A stretch of 64,000 nt of DNA from Streptomyces sp. yr375 (GTDB lineage Bacteria > Actinomycetota > Actinomycetes > Streptomycetales > Streptomycetaceae): assembly GCF_900110755.1 (NCBI RefSeq), contig NZ_FOFF01000018.1, forward strand, positions 82,824-146,823, in the 5' to 3' direction. Each line of letters opens with the position of its first letter. Positions within the stretch are counted from its first letter, which is position 1. Below the pieces are notes generated by a model. It had not been told where the DNA came from. It ran no database searches and worked only from the letters and a program-made list of their open reading frames with translations. Shown here in pieces: positions 17,534 through 26,211 of the stretch. The position numbers and the translations under genes are program-made.

Positions 17534-18746
17534 CAGCAGCACCGGCAGTAACCGAGCCGGCAGCAGGCCCGGCGGGGGCGCCGACGAGCATCGTCGGGGC
17601 TCCCGCCACCCGGGTCAGGAACACGGTCGCGGAGTTCCGCCCGTGCGGCTTGGGCAGCACCTTCCTGCGCAGTTCCTCCGGCTCGACGGCCGACCCCCGC
17701 TTCTTCACGGTGAGGATGCCGACCTCCCGCTCCCGCAGCAGCGCCTTCAACTTCTTGACGTTGAACGGGAGTTGGTCGGTGATCTCGTAGGCCACGGCGT
17801 ACGGGGTGGCGCGCAGGGCGTCGGCGGTGACGTAGGCGATGGTCTCGTCGATCAGCCCGCCGTCGAGCTCCCGGGCTACGTCCGCGACCAGATGCGCCCG
17901 GATGACCGCGCCGTCGGGCTCGTACAGATACCGCCCGACCAGCCGGACCGCCGGGTCGGGCAGACCGGCGCCGAGCAGCGTCCGCGGCCCCGGCAGCAGG
18001 GTCGCCCGGACGGCCCCCGGCGCGCCGGCCCCGAACCACAGCACGGCCTCCTTCACGTCCCCGCCGTCCGAGATCCACTCGGCCTCGGCCGCGGCGGGGA
18101 TCGCCTCGTGCGGCACGCCGGGCGCGATCTTCAGGGCGGCGCGGGGCGCGGCCAGGGCGGCCCCGATCGCCCACGACAGGGGCGGCGAGTAGGCCTCCGG
18201 ATCGAAGATCCGCCCGCGCCCGCCGCGCCGCGCCGGATCGACGAAGACGGCGTCGTAGCCGCTCGTGTCGACGTCCGTGACGTCCGCCTCGCGCACCTCG
18301 ACGAGGTCGGCGAGCCCGAGCGCGTCGGCGTTCGCGCGCGCCACGGCCGCCGTCAGCGGGTCCCGGTCCACGGCCAGCACCCGGATCCCGGCCCGGGCCA
18401 GCGCGATCGCGTCGCCGCCGATCCCGCAGCACAGGTCGGCCACCGAGGTCACGCCGAGCGCCTTCATCCGCGCGGCCCGGTAACCGGCGACACTCGCCCG
18501 CGTCGACTGCTCCACCCCGTTCGGCGTGAAGAACATCCGCCCGGCGTCCGCCGCCCCGAACTTCACCGCCGCCCGCTGCCGCAGCCGGGCCTGCCCGAGG
18601 GCGGCGGACACCAGTTCGGCGGGGTGCTCGCGGCGCAGCCGGGTGGCGACGGCGAGCTCGTCGGCGGGGTCGGTGCCGCGCACGGCGTCGAGGAGGGCGC
18701 GGCCCTCGGGGGTGAGGAGGGGGGCTAGATCGGTCACCGGGTTCAC
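17511..18746 (-). CDS. class I SAM-dependent methyltransferase with THUMP-like domain
   Basis: A 411-residue protein from GTG 18746 (V-N-P-V-T-D-L-A); the frame stays open upstream but has no better start. The SAM-binding motif I is VADLCCGIGGDAIALARAG, with AVDRDPLTAAVARANA as motif II and YDAVFVDPARRGGRGRIF near the catalytic loop. The C-terminal part contains LPFNVKKLKALLREREVGILTVKKRG, the THUMP-like region of actinobacterial proteins. That points to a nucleic-acid substrate, perhaps tRNA or rRNA, but the target is unknown. Confidence 0.82.
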   Translation of the reverse strand: MNPVTDLAPLLTPEGRALLDAVRGTDPADELAVATRLRREHPAELVSAALGQARLRQRAAVKFGAADAGRMFFTPNGVEQSTRASVAGYRAARMKALGVTSVADLCCGIGGDAIALARAGIRVLAVDRDPLTAAVARANADALGLADLVEVREADVTDVDTSGYDAVFVDPARRGGRGRIFDPEAYSPPLSWAIGAALAAPRAALKIAPGVPHEAIPAAAEAEWISDGGDVKEAVLWFGAGAPGAVRATLLPGPRTLLGAGLPDPAVRLVGRYLYEPDGAVIRAHLVADVARELDGGLIDETIAYVTADALRATPYAVAYEITDQLPFNVKKLKALLREREVGILTVKKRGSAVEPEELRRKVLPKPHGRNSATVFLTRVAGAPTMLVGAPAGPAAGSVTAGAAVTAGGAS

Positions 18747-18836
18747 CTGGCCATTGTGGGCCAGTCGGTGGACGGTGCGCTTCCGGCGGCGGTGTCGGGC
18801 GGGGTTCCGGGGCGGTGACTGCGAGGATCCGGCGCC

Positions 18837-19847
18837 ATGGGACCTGTCGTACAAAATGATGACAACAACGTCCGTTCTCCGCACCCGAATCGACGCCGGG
18901 CACCGCGCCTGGCGGGCATCCGCGCCGCGGCCGCCGTCCTCACCCTGGCGGCCATCGCGACGGGCTGCGGAGGGGGCGTCAAGGGAACGGGAACGGGGAC
19001 GGGAGCGGGAGCGGGCACGGGAACCCGCCCCGCGCCGGGCGGCCAGCGACCGGACCGGGCGGCACCCCCCGAGGCCCCGGCCGCCCGGGCCCTGCACACG
19101 TACGCCTCACGACTGCGCGCCGCCCAGCAGGCCCGCGTCGCCGCGGCGAAACGCTGGGGTCTGCGGAAGGTCCCGCTGACGCCCCCCGCGCCGCCCGCGC
19201 ACAAACCGGAGATCACGACCCGCGAGGGCTTCGAGGTCGACGACCACGAGGAACTCGGCCTCCCCCCGGTCTTCACGACGGTCCCGACCAAGGACAAGGT
19301 CGTCTTCCTCACCATCGACGACGGCGCGGAGAAGGACCCCGCGTTCCTGCGGATGATGAGCGAACTGCACATCCCCTACACGGCCTTCCTCAGCGACTAC
19401 CTGATCAAGGAGGACTACGGCTACTTCAAGAAGATGCAGGCCCAGGGTGTGGTCCTGAACAACCACACCCTCCACCACCCCTACCTGCCGGCCCTCTCCT
19501 ACGCCCGCCAGAAGCGCGAGATCTGCGGCATGCAGGACGTCGTCGAGAAGCACTACGGCAAACGCCCCGCCCTCTTCCGGCCGCCCTACGGCAACTACAA
19601 CCAGGACACCCTGCGCGCCGCGAAGACCTGCGGCGTGCGCTACGCCCCGCTCTGGGACGAGGAGGTCTTCGTCGACCACTGGGAGTACCGCGAGGCGGAC
19701 CAGGACCTCCACCCCGGCGACATCGTCCTGAGCCACTTCCGGGGCCGCGGCGAATGGAAGGGCACTATGCCCGACATGGTCCGCAAGTTCCTCGACAAGG
19801 TCACGGCCGAGGGCTACGCGGTGGCCCGCCTGGAGGACTACCTGTGA
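18837..19847 (+). CDS. lipoprotein polysaccharide deacetylase (NodB family), copy 1
   Basis: A 336-residue predicted lipoprotein; the lipobox is in LAAIATGC (Cys about residue 44), followed by a Gly/Thr linker. The NodB domain has TIDDGAEKDP (motif 1), the H-x3-H of NHTLHHPYL (motif 2), FRPPYGNYN (motif 3) and LHPGDIVLSHF (motif 5), so all metal and catalytic residues appear intact. Likely removes acetyl groups from wall or extracellular polysaccharide. The next gene is a diverged copy whose start overlaps this stop (GTGA). Confidence 0.87.
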   Translation: MGPVVQNDDNNVRSPHPNRRRAPRLAGIRAAAAVLTLAAIATGCGGGVKGTGTGTGAGAGTGTRPAPGGQRPDRAAPPEAPAARALHTYASRLRAAQQARVAAAKRWGLRKVPLTPPAPPAHKPEITTREGFEVDDHEELGLPPVFTTVPTKDKVVFLTIDDGAEKDPAFLRMMSELHIPYTAFLSDYLIKEDYGYFKKMQAQGVVLNNHTLHHPYLPALSYARQKREICGMQDVVEKHYGKRPALFRPPYGNYNQDTLRAAKTCGVRYAPLWDEEVFVDHWEYREADQDLHPGDIVLSHFRGRGEWKGTMPDMVRKFLDKVTAEGYAVARLEDYL

Positions 19848-20677
19848 GAACGCGGCCGACCCCGACCCCCCGCCTGACCCTGGCAGCCATGACAGCCCTG
19901 ACGCTGTTGACGACCACCCTGACGGGCTGTGCCCAGTCCGTCGACCCGATCGAACGCCTGGGCAAGAAGGCCGCGACCCGAGTGAACCCACCCGCCCAGG
20001 CCCCGTACCACCGCTGGGGCCTGACGACCCCCTTGCCCGCAGCACCCCCCCACCCGGCCCCCCGCCCCCTGCCAGGCACCCCAGACACACCGGCCCTGAC
20101 CCCTGTCCTCACGACGATCCCGACCACCGACAAGGTCGTCTTCCTCACCTACGACGACGGCGCGGAACGCGACCCGCGCTTCGTCGACATGGTCCGCGAA
20201 CTGCGCCTCCCGGTGAGCCTGTTCCTGACGGACACCGTGGTCGGCCCCGGCTACGGCCACTTCGCCCGCCTCCAGTCCGTAGGCGCGAACATCCAGAACC
20301 ACACCCTGGACCACCCCGCCCTGCGCGGCCTGCCCTACCCCGGCCAGCGCGCCGAGATCTGCGGCCAACAGGACAAACTCCGCTCCCGCTTCGGCCGCCG
20401 CCCCCACCTCTTCCGCCCGCCCTACGGCACCTACGACATCACCACCCGCCGCGCCGCCGCCGACTGCGGCATCACCGCGATCATCCTCTGGCGAGCCGCC
20501 ATGGGCCCCACCCACCTCACCTACACCCAAGGCTCCCCCCACCTCCACCCCGGCGACATCATCGCCGTGGCCCCGGACGAGACAACCCCCCCAGGCCTGA
20601 GAACCCGAACAGCAAGACTCCTACGCCAAATCCAGAAGCAGGGCCTGACGGTGGCCCGCCTGGAGGACTACGTCTAA
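19844..20677 (+). CDS. lipoprotein polysaccharide deacetylase-like protein, copy 2
   Basis: A 277-residue paralogue of the preceding gene, translationally coupled to it by a four-base overlap. It has its own lipobox LTTTLTGC. It keeps TYDDGAERDP, NHTLDHPAL and FRPPYGTYD, but motif 5 has changed from GDIVLSHF to GDIIAVAPDE, losing the conserved histidine. It may therefore bind glycan with little or no activity (inference). The shared block DKVVFLT-DDGAE-DP-F supports a tandem duplication followed by divergence. Confidence 0.82.
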   Translation: MRTRPTPTPRLTLAAMTALTLLTTTLTGCAQSVDPIERLGKKAATRVNPPAQAPYHRWGLTTPLPAAPPHPAPRPLPGTPDTPALTPVLTTIPTTDKVVFLTYDDGAERDPRFVDMVRELRLPVSLFLTDTVVGPGYGHFARLQSVGANIQNHTLDHPALRGLPYPGQRAEICGQQDKLRSRFGRRPHLFRPPYGTYDITTRRAAADCGITAIILWRAAMGPTHLTYTQGSPHLHPGDIIAVAPDETTPPGLRTRTARLLRQIQKQGLTVARLEDYV

Positions 20678-20732
20678 GGGTTGTTCAGGAGCCCAGCCCC
20701 GGACACTTTCCATCGCAGGCCTGGGGTCTGCT

Positions 20733-20966
20733 TTTCAGCCTGTCCGGGTTCGAGGGCAAGGCCCTTCCATCACCGACCGGGCGTCTGCCTTTCAGCCCGT
20801 CCGGGTTTGAGGGCGAGGCCGACCGGACGTCTGCCTTTCAGCCTGTCCGGGTTTGAGGGCGAAGCCCCTCCATCGCCGACCGGGCGGCTGCCTTTCAGCC
20901 CGTCCGGCGTTTGAGGACGAGGCCCCTTAAGGGCCGAAGCGGGGGCCTGGGGGCGGCAGCCCCCAG
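20733..20966. repeat. Streptomyces intergenic repeat element, four partial copies plus terminal hairpin
   Basis: TTTCAGCC-C/T-GTCCGG followed by GTTTGAGGGCGAGGCC recurs at about 20733, 20789, 20836 and 20893. The last copy continues into GAAGCGGGGGCCTGGGGGC and closes with the hairpin CTGGGGGC-GGCA-GCCCCCAG (20947-20966). I know closely similar sequences from many intergenic spaces of Streptomyces. The hairpin may end transcription from the deacetylase genes. Confidence 0.75.
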
Positions 20967-21038
20967 TACAAGGCCCACACCAGCACCGCCAACAAGGACA
21001 CTCACGCCAACTGAAAACCGGCCGACGCGCCGCCGGCA

Positions 21039-21065
21039 TTGGCACTCCGCTTGACCGAGTGCTAA
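21039..21065. promoter_or_regulatory. CIRCE element 1 (HrcA operator)
   Basis: TTGGCACTC (21039-21047), nine-base spacer, GAGTGCTAA (21057-21065). This differs from the consensus TTAGCACTC-N9-GAGTGCTAA at one base and overlaps the -35 region of the groES promoter. Confidence 0.93.
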
Positions 21066-21078
21066 TCGCAGTCATAGT
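21051..21078 (+). promoter_or_regulatory. groES-groEL1 promoter
   Basis: TTGACC (21051-21056), 16 bases, CATAGT (21073-21078): a vegetative-type promoter whose -35 lies inside CIRCE 1. The transcript would contain CIRCE 2 in its untranslated leader. Confidence 0.65.
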
Positions 21079-21085
21079 CTCACTT

Positions 21086-21112
21086 CTGGCACTCCCCCCT
21101 GGAGAGTGCCAA
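21086..21112. promoter_or_regulatory. CIRCE element 2 (HrcA operator)
   Basis: CTGGCACTC (21086-21094), nine-base spacer, GAGTGCCAA (21104-21112). It lies 47 bp after the first CIRCE, just downstream of the predicted transcription start. Confidence 0.88.
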
Positions 21113-21209
21113 CAGCGACGGGCAGGTCCGGCACCCGCGACGACGGATCCACCTGGTCGCCACCTCAGACAGTTAACCCCGTGAGATCTCCGAAGGGGGA
21201 GGTCGGATC

Positions 21210-21518
21210 GTGACGACCACCAGCTCCAAGGTTGCCATCAAGCCGCTCGAGGACCGCATTGTGGTCCAGCCGCTCGACGCCGAGCAGACCACCGCCTCTG
21301 GCCTGGTCATCCCGGACACCGCGAAGGAGAAGCCCCAGGAGGGCGCCGTCCTCGCAGTGGGCCCGGGTCGCTTCGAGAACGGCGAGCGCCTGCCGCTCGA
21401 CGTCAAGGTCGGCGACGTCGTCCTGTACAGCAAGTACGGCGGCACCGAGGTGAAGTACAACGGCGAGGAGTACCTCGTCCTCTCGGCTCGCGACGTGCTC
21501 GCGATCATCGAGAAGTAA
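21210..21518 (+). CDS. groES: co-chaperonin GroES
   Basis: Ten-kilodalton co-chaperonin of 102 residues that caps GroEL. It has KVAIKPLEDRIVVQPL at the N-terminus, the mobile loop AEQTTASGLVIPDTAKEKPQEG, and ends LVLSARDVLAIIEK. The start is GTG 21210, preceded by GGGGGAGG (21196-21203). It is transcribed from a CIRCE-controlled promoter and is followed after 108 bases by groEL1. Confidence 0.97.
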   Translation: MTTTSSKVAIKPLEDRIVVQPLDAEQTTASGLVIPDTAKEKPQEGAVLAVGPGRFENGERLPLDVKVGDVVLYSKYGGTEVKYNGEEYLVLSARDVLAIIEK

Positions 21519-21626
21519 TTCACCCAGTTTTGCAGTGAACTGCGCCCCTGGCCCCCGCGACTTTGTGAAGCCGGGTGCTGGGGGCGCCGTTCGTCCCACG
21601 TTTTCCGAGAGGGCTGAACCGCTTCC

Positions 21627-23252
21627 ATGGCGAAGATCCTGAAGTTCGACGAGGACGCCCGTCGCGCCCTCGAGCGCGGCGTCAACAAGCTTGCCGACAC
21701 GGTCAAGGTGACGATCGGCCCCAAGGGCCGCAACGTCGTCATCGACAAGAAGTTCGGCGCACCCACCATCACCAACGACGGCGTCACCATCGCCCGCGAG
21801 GTCGAGCTCGACGACCCGTACGAGAACCTCGGCGCGCAGCTCGTGAAGGAGGTGGCGACCAAGACCAACGACATCGCGGGTGACGGCACCACCACCGCCA
21901 CGGTCCTGGCCCAGGCGCTCGTCCGCGAGGGCCTGAAGAACGTCGCCGCCGGCGCCTCCCCGGCCTCCCTGAAGAAGGGCATCGACGCCGCCGTCAAGGC
22001 GATCTCCGAGGAGCTGCTCGCCTCGGCCCGCCCGATCGACGACAAGGCCGACATCGCCGCCGTCGCCGCGCTGTCCGCGCAGGACACGCAGGTCGGCGAG
22101 CTCATCGCCGAGGCGATGGACAAGGTCGGCAAGGACGGTGTCATCACCGTCGAGGAGTCCAACACCTTCGGTCTGGAGCTGGACTTCACCGAGGGCATGG
22201 CCTTCGACAAGGGCTACCTGTCGCCGTACTTCGTGACGGACCAGGAGCGCATGGAGGCCGTCCTCGAGGACCCCTACATCCTCATCAACCAGGGCAAGAT
22301 CTCCTCGATCTCCGACCTGCTGCCGCTGCTGGAGAAGGTCATCCAGACCAACTCCTCCAAGCCGCTGCTGATCATCGCCGAGGACCTGGAGGGCGAGGCG
22401 CTCTCCACCCTCGTCGTCAACAAGATCCGCGGCACCTTCAACGCGGTCGCCGTCAAGGCCCCGGGCTTCGGTGACCGTCGCAAGGCGATGCTGCAGGACC
22501 TGGCCGTCCTCACCGGCGCCACCGTCATCTCCGAAGAGGTCGGCCTCAAGCTCGACCAGGTCGGCGTCGACGTGCTCGGCTCCGCCCGCCGCGTCACCGT
22601 CACGAAGGACGACACCACGGTCGTCGACGGCTCCGGCAACCACGAGGACGTCGTCGGCCGCGTCAACCAGATCAAGGCCGAGATCGAGAACACGGACTCC
22701 GACTGGGACCGCGAGAAGCTCCAGGAGCGCCTCGCGAAGCTGGCCGGCGGCGTGTGCGTGATCAAGGTCGGCGCCGCCACCGAGGTGGAGCTGAAGGAGA
22801 AGAAGCACCGCCTCGAGGACGCCATCTCCGCGACCCGCGCCGCGGTCGAGGAGGGCATCGTCTCCGGCGGTGGCTCCGCGCTCGTCCACGCCGCCAAGGT
22901 GCTGGAGGGCGGCCTGGGCAAGACCGGCGACGAGGCCACCGGTGTCGCGGTCGTCCGCCGCGCCGTCGTCGAGCCGCTGCGCTGGATCGCCGAGAACGCC
23001 GGCCTGGAGGGCTACGTCATCACCTCCAAGGTCGCCGAGCTCGACAAGGGCCAGGGCTTCAACGCCGCCACCGGCGAGTACGGCGACCTGGTCAAGGCCG
23101 GCGTCATCGACCCGGTCAAGGTCACCCGCTCCGCCCTGGAGAACGCCGCCTCCATCGCCTCCCTCCTCCTGACGACCGAGACCCTGGTCGTCGAGAAGAA
23201 GGAAGAGGAAGAGCCGGCCGCCGGCGGCCACAGCCACGGCCACGCCCACTGA
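21627..23252 (+). CDS. groEL1: chaperonin GroEL1 with histidine-rich C-terminus
   Basis: Sixty-kilodalton chaperonin of 541 residues. It shows VTIGPKGRNVVIDKKFGAPTITNDGVTIARE, the ATP-site GDGTTTATVLAQ, and the equatorial-domain end VVEPLRWIAENAGLEGYVI. The C-terminus is GGHSHGHAH in place of the GGM repeats found in the housekeeping GroEL2. This marks it as the actinobacterial GroEL1 paralogue encoded with groES; a second copy without the His tail is expected elsewhere in the genome. A strong terminator follows. Confidence 0.96.
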   Translation: MAKILKFDEDARRALERGVNKLADTVKVTIGPKGRNVVIDKKFGAPTITNDGVTIAREVELDDPYENLGAQLVKEVATKTNDIAGDGTTTATVLAQALVREGLKNVAAGASPASLKKGIDAAVKAISEELLASARPIDDKADIAAVAALSAQDTQVGELIAEAMDKVGKDGVITVEESNTFGLELDFTEGMAFDKGYLSPYFVTDQERMEAVLEDPYILINQGKISSISDLLPLLEKVIQTNSSKPLLIIAEDLEGEALSTLVVNKIRGTFNAVAVKAPGFGDRRKAMLQDLAVLTGATVISEEVGLKLDQVGVDVLGSARRVTVTKDDTTVVDGSGNHEDVVGRVNQIKAEIENTDSDWDREKLQERLAKLAGGVCVIKVGAATEVELKEKKHRLEDAISATRAAVEEGIVSGGGSALVHAAKVLEGGLGKTGDEATGVAVVRRAVVEPLRWIAENAGLEGYVITSKVAELDKGQGFNAATGEYGDLVKAGVIDPVKVTRSALENAASIASLLLTTETLVVEKKEEEEPAAGGHSHGHAH

Positions 23253-23274
23253 CGCGAGTCGGTAGACGGCAGTA

Positions 23275-23312
23275 CCGAAGGCTCGGCACCCGCGAGGGCA
23301 CCGAGCCTTCGG
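23275..23312 (+). terminator. groEL1 terminator
   Basis: CCGAAGGCTCGG (23275-23286) pairs without mismatch with CCGAGCCTTCGG (23301-23312) around a 14-base loop, 22 bases after the groEL1 stop. Confidence 0.85.
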
Positions 23313-23375
23313 CGTACCACGGGTCAGATCAGAGGCGAGTCCCGGGGCGAAGGGGAGGAAGAGGAGACCACGCCG

Positions 23376-23561
23376 ATGGTCGCCGAGCTCACCGACGGTG
23401 TGGGGATCGCCGTCCCGCATCGGAACGGCCGCCGTTCTGCGCGTACGCCACTCACTTCCACTCGATGCTGGCACGGCAAGCCATTCAGGTCATGCGCGCT
23501 CCATGATCCGTCGGGTGTCGGTGAATCCAGCAGAGCGCCACTACGCCCACGCGGCCCTTAG
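23376..23561 (+). pseudogene. short frame with good ribosome site, probable truncated gene
   Basis: ATG 23376 follows GGGGAGGAAGAGGAG and opens a 61-residue frame that begins MVAELTDGVGIAVPHRNG and then loses any recognisable pattern. It overlaps, in another frame, the next small gene. I read it as the 5' stub of a gene interrupted at an insertion or deletion junction downstream of groEL1. No homology is claimed. Confidence 0.25.
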
Positions 23562-23877
23562 GCACTACAAGGACGCCATTGTTCGGGCAACGACGACGGC
23601 GACCGCGCGGGCCGTTTCCGGCAACTCACCGGCGGCTGGCAGTCCGAGGCGGCTGGTCAAAGAGGCCGAGAGGTACGTGCCGAGTGACCCGCAGGACGAC
23701 ACCCTGGTGCGCACCGGCCCGCGTCATCCGGAAGATCCGGCCCTTCTCATCGAGGAGCTGATTTCCCTGGGCGTCATGCGGCGCCGTCGTGACGGCCGTA
23801 TCGACGTGCCTGACGTCTACCGCATCGCGTTCAACGTGGGCCGCAAGGGCGGGGTCCCCAGGAGGGTGGCCGGCTGA
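23503..23877 (+). pseudogene. hypothetical protein, probable 3' remnant of a larger gene
   Basis: From ATG 23503 the frame gives 124 residues ending LIEELISLGVMRRRRDGRIDVPDVYRIAFNVGRKGGVPRRVAG. That ending has the look of the C-terminal part of longer actinobacterial accessory proteins. The start region lacks a ribosome site and is Ser/Thr/Ala-rich without structure. The frame can be extended back to GTG 23398. I cannot name the parent family; a truncated accessory gene is the simplest reading. Confidence 0.4.
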
Positions 23878-24015
23878 CGTCCGGGGGTTCGATCGGGACA
23901 GGGAACGAGTCGTCGTAGGTTCGGTGAGTAGACCGAAGCTGTTTGGTCGGCTGTGGAGGCACGGATCATCCGAACTCGCTCTGCCTACGCCATCACGGAT
24001 ACGGGAACGCGTTCC

Positions 24016-26199
24016 TCACACGTCGGACGGCCGGAGCGCGGCGGCCGTACTCGCGTCCGGCCAGAGGCGGTTGGCGCGGTCTGCGGTGTAGCGTGCGGCC
24101 AGGTTGTCCTGGATACGGCCGTGGCGGAACGCATAAACGGCTCCGGCCTGTCGCAGCACCCCACGCTGGTGGGCGTCGTCCAGAAAGGCCCGGACCCGCC
24201 AGGGCAGCTTGCCGGTCAAGGGCAGCCAGAAGCGGACGACAATAAGCCACCGACCCCAGGAGTGGGCCCCGACACCGAACGCGATTCCGACCGCGGGTCC
24301 GCACACGAGTCCGGCCACGGGGTCGGTCAATACTCCCGGAACCAGCCCGTAGGCGGTGCCGACGGTCACCGTCTGGAACAGGGCGTACCGGCGGTTGGAC
24401 CACAGGAGCGCCTGAGGTGTGACGACGGTGTCCAAACGGGTGGGCGCGAGCAGAGCGGCTCCCAGGGCGAAGGCCAGCCCGATGGCGAACCCGAGGCTCA
24501 CCCAGACGCGGTACGACCCGGTGGGCGCGGGCAGACGGGCGAGCAGGCAGACGCTGCCGACCGCGAGTCCGCCCGCGCTGCCACCGACCATTGCTAGCCC
24601 GACCTCCCGCCGCAGGGGGCGTACCTCGGCATCCGGGTCCTTGAGCCGTGCCAAACCGGAAAGCAGTCCGCCCAGACCGCTTGCCGTTCCGCCGGCGAGG
24701 GCCAGCGAGAGCCAGCCCCATTCCTGCACCATCGGATGCCCGATCAGTGCGACGGCGAGACCTCCGATCGGTCCGACAGCCAGTTGAGTCAGGACATGCC
24801 GTGCCCGGCCCGACACGCGGAGCGCCATCCGTGCCGGGACGGGACTTCGGGACCGTCCGGTCAGGGTGCCTAGCAACAGCAGCAGTGCCGCGACTCCCGC
24901 GGTCCCGCCGCTGGTTCCGAAGGTCAGCCAGCCCGTGACCGCTCCGAGCAGTGCCGCCGGGACGGCGAAGGCAAGGCTTCGCTGAGCTTTGGGCACGGCG
25001 TCGGCCAGGTCCCACCATGCGATGTCCCTACGGCCCGGTCGCTGGGCGAGATAGCCGAGCCAGCGCATGGCGTTCTCGGTACGCCATGCGCCGCGACGTT
25101 CGTAGACAGCGGGAACGAATCGGTCCAGCAGGTGGTTCTCGACTGCTGACGAGGTGGGGAACTGTCTGGTGTCGAACAGGATCTCGGGGTTCTGCCCACC
25201 GTCGCTGTAGATGCTCCGGGCGAGGCCGACCATCAGCGGGGTGGAGAGCGCCTGTTCGACGGGGTTGGCCACGAGGCCGTCGTTGGCTTCCGAGCGGGCG
25301 GCGAACAACGAGGCCCAGTGGGTGGCCGAGGACTCGGTCTGGGCTGTCCTCGGCAGATAGAGACGGAGGTCGTCCGGTGTGAGAGGCGTCAGGACGATGA
25401 CAGCGGCACGAGCCAGCGTGCGGCTCCCACGCACGGTTCGGGCGTAGGCATCGGTGGTGCTGGTGATCACCAGCGGCATCGACGTTTCACTCAACTCCTT
25501 CAGGGCGTCCTTGTACAGGCCGGGCGAGATCTCGTCGAAGCCGTCGAGGACAGGGAGGATCCATCCCTCGTCAACGAGAGCCTCGGCCAGCCGCACCCCG
25601 CCGGGGCCGGTGGCGTCCATGTTGTAAGCCTGAGCAAGGGACGCGACGAGGAAGTCCCTCAGCGCTGTGTCGGGGTCCCAGTCATGCAGACGGAAGACGA
25701 TGGGAACAGGGTCCTGTTCAGGTCGCCGGGAGTCGAGCAGCATCAGGGCCAGCCGCTGGGCCACCACCGATTTACCCGAGCCGCGTTCCCCGAGAATGAC
25801 CAGTCTGCCGCTCGTGCGTCGGTAGACGTCCTCGATGGCGTCGAGTCGCCCGGCTAACTCCAGTTGCTGAGGAACGGCCTCGCCGAGCCCTGTACCGACG
25901 ATGTTGGCCTGCTGCGCGACGAGATCGCAGGGTGCGGCGGTGAAACGTAACTGGATGGGCGGAGGAGTCGAGACTCTGCGCAGTTGTTCTTGTTCCGTGC
26001 CGTCCCGGTACGCCTGACGGGCCACTACTTCGGCCGCTTTGCGCAGCCAGTCCTCCAGCGACTCCGGTGCGGGAGCGCCTAAGTGTTGGACCTGCTTGGC
26101 GATGAAGAGAATTCCGGAGTTGGCCACGCCGGACTCGGTCTCGGCCGGGCCGGTGTGCGATACACGCCAAGGCGTCTTTCCAGGGCGTCGTCCTGCCAT
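24016..26199 (-). CDS. NACHT-domain NTPase with C-terminal multi-pass membrane region
   Basis: A 727-residue STAND/NLR-like protein. Residues 15-30 carry HTGPAETESGVANSGI, a motif shared with the upstream gene. The NACHT domain has Walker A GERGSGKS (137-144), Walker B ILPVLDGFDEI (214-224, with the extra acidic residues of NACHT proteins), sensor VITSTTDAYARTV and the winged-helix region beginning LTPDDLRLYLP. About residues 405-650 form seven or eight Gly/Ala-rich membrane helices. The tail VLRQAGAVYAFRHGRIQDNLAARY is typical of actinobacterial NACHT proteins. The start follows GAGGAG and lies 12 bases after the stop of the two-TM gene. Candidate immune or signalling ATPase; target unknown. 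Confidence 0.85.
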   Translation of the reverse strand: MAGRRPGKTPWRVSHTGPAETESGVANSGILFIAKQVQHLGAPAPESLEDWLRKAAEVVARQAYRDGTEQEQLRRVSTPPPIQLRFTAAPCDLVAQQANIVGTGLGEAVPQQLELAGRLDAIEDVYRRTSGRLVILGERGSGKSVVAQRLALMLLDSRRPEQDPVPIVFRLHDWDPDTALRDFLVASLAQAYNMDATGPGGVRLAEALVDEGWILPVLDGFDEISPGLYKDALKELSETSMPLVITSTTDAYARTVRGSRTLARAAVIVLTPLTPDDLRLYLPRTAQTESSATHWASLFAARSEANDGLVANPVEQALSTPLMVGLARSIYSDGGQNPEILFDTRQFPTSSAVENHLLDRFVPAVYERRGAWRTENAMRWLGYLAQRPGRRDIAWWDLADAVPKAQRSLAFAVPAALLGAVTGWLTFGTSGGTAGVAALLLLLGTLTGRSRSPVPARMALRVSGRARHVLTQLAVGPIGGLAVALIGHPMVQEWGWLSLALAGGTASGLGGLLSGLARLKDPDAEVRPLRREVGLAMVGGSAGGLAVGSVCLLARLPAPTGSYRVWVSLGFAIGLAFALGAALLAPTRLDTVVTPQALLWSNRRYALFQTVTVGTAYGLVPGVLTDPVAGLVCGPAVGIAFGVGAHSWGRWLIVVRFWLPLTGKLPWRVRAFLDDAHQRGVLRQAGAVYAFRHGRIQDNLAARYTADRANRLWPDASTAAALRPSDV

Positions 26200-26211
26200 C
26201 GAGAGTGCTCC

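Noticed and set aside
21165..23474. 769-codon minus-strand frame opposite groES-groEL1
   Set aside because: Antisense shadow of highly conserved chaperonin genes; translation is a Leu/Asp/Gly-rich artefact.
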